Notes under the pieces: model-generated
Databases searched by the model: none
What the model saw: only the letters and a program-made list of their open reading frames with translations
What the model was told of the DNA's origin: nothing
Origin: Caryophanales bacterium
GTDB lineage: Bacteria > Bacillota_I > Bacilli_A > RF39 > UBA660
DNA length: 14,815 bases
Assembly: GCA_016291895.1 (NCBI GenBank)
Contig: JAEEZO010000012.1
Span: 1 to 14,815 of the forward strand
Reading direction: 5' to 3'
Part shown: piece after piece, positions 14,684-14,815 of the stretch
Layout of the letters: each line of letters starts with the position of its first letter
Numbering within the stretch: the stretch's first letter is position 1
Position numbers and translations under genes: made by a program

Positions 14684-14815
14684 ATGCCTACAATTAATCA
14701 ATTAGTAAAAAAAGGAAGAGGTAATAAGGTTAGAAAACCAAAATCACCAGTACTTTTAGTTGGTGTTAATAACATCAAAAGAAAACAAACTAAGGTTAAT
14801 TCAACTCAAAAACGT
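14684..14815 (+). CDS. rpsL: 30S ribosomal protein S12, N-terminal part (3' truncated by window)
   Basis: The 44 visible residues begin MPTINQLVKKGR and continue through KSPVLLVGVNN to STQKR, the characteristic N-terminus of S12, the decoding-centre protein where streptomycin-resistance mutations occur (those positions lie further downstream, outside the window). The start is fixed by GAAAGGAG at 14671-14678, five bases before the ATG. The gene runs off the window end. In Firmicutes rpsL usually begins the str operon with rpsG, fusA and tuf; those would be expected next. Confidence 0.97.
   Translation, partial: MPTINQLVKKGRGNKVRKPKSPVLLVGVNNIKRKQTKVNSTQKR

Noticed and set aside
1..14815. TGA read as tryptophan (Mollicutes code)
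   Set aside because: All tryptophans in recognisable families (for example in TyrRS) are TGG and no gene needs TGA readthrough. Absence of TGA stops in ten genes fits low GC and is not evidence of recoding.

Overview
The window is strongly AT-rich and reads as a low-GC Gram-positive (Bacilli-like) bacterium with the standard genetic code. Tryptophan is TGG throughout, and the ten complete stop codons visible are TAA (eight) or TAG (two), never TGA. Compact TTGATA/TTGACA-N17-TATAAT promoters, AGGAGG ribosome binding sites, short U-tailed terminators, a T-box leader, a DUF1292 gene, an LppM-like lipoprotein and large Ig-like repeat surface proteins together suggest an uncultured host-associated Firmicute (RF39- or Erysipelotrichia-like). 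That placement is inference. All recognised genes lie on the + strand.

Layout: (1) 1-1800 is the 3' part of a gene for a large repeat-built extracellular protein (MucBP-like and InlB B-repeat-like modules, LamG-like C-terminus), ended by a terminator. (2) 1856-2470 is a two-gene unit with its own promoter: a DUF1292 protein and an overlapping basic protein of unknown function. (3) 2510-5305 is uvrB translationally coupled to a radical SAM/SPASM protein with a GTG start; the terminator stem contains the stop codon. (4) 5337-9765 encodes a 1464-residue membrane-anchored surface protein: six BIG2 domains, then six copies of a two-module unit, five of them with an exact 423-bp period. (5) 9785-13170 is an operon behind a T-box leader whose specifier reads UAC (Tyr): deoC, an unknown membrane protein with a 12-cysteine tail, and tyrS. 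(6) 13174-14539 is a single-gene unit for an LppM-like lipoprotein with a second, C-terminal membrane anchor. (7) 14561-14815 holds a strong promoter, a structured leader and the start of rpsL, the usual first gene of the str operon.

How they relate: tyrS is the expected target of a tyrosine T-box, so deoC and the Cys-rich membrane protein are probably induced with it when charged tRNA-Tyr runs low; this arrangement is unusual. Three long exported proteins (1-1800, 5371-9765, 10704-11903) and the lipoprotein make this a surface-protein-rich segment set among housekeeping genes. No transposase, integrase, CRISPR array, rRNA or tRNA gene was seen. No gene-free stretch exceeds 300 bases; the longest (9766-10031) is the T-box leader. 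The less expected observations are the tyrosine T-box in front of deoC, the young-looking 423-bp array, the regular cysteines in exported proteins, and a cluster of DnaA-box-like 9-mers inside the radical SAM gene. I found no clearly new multi-gene system.
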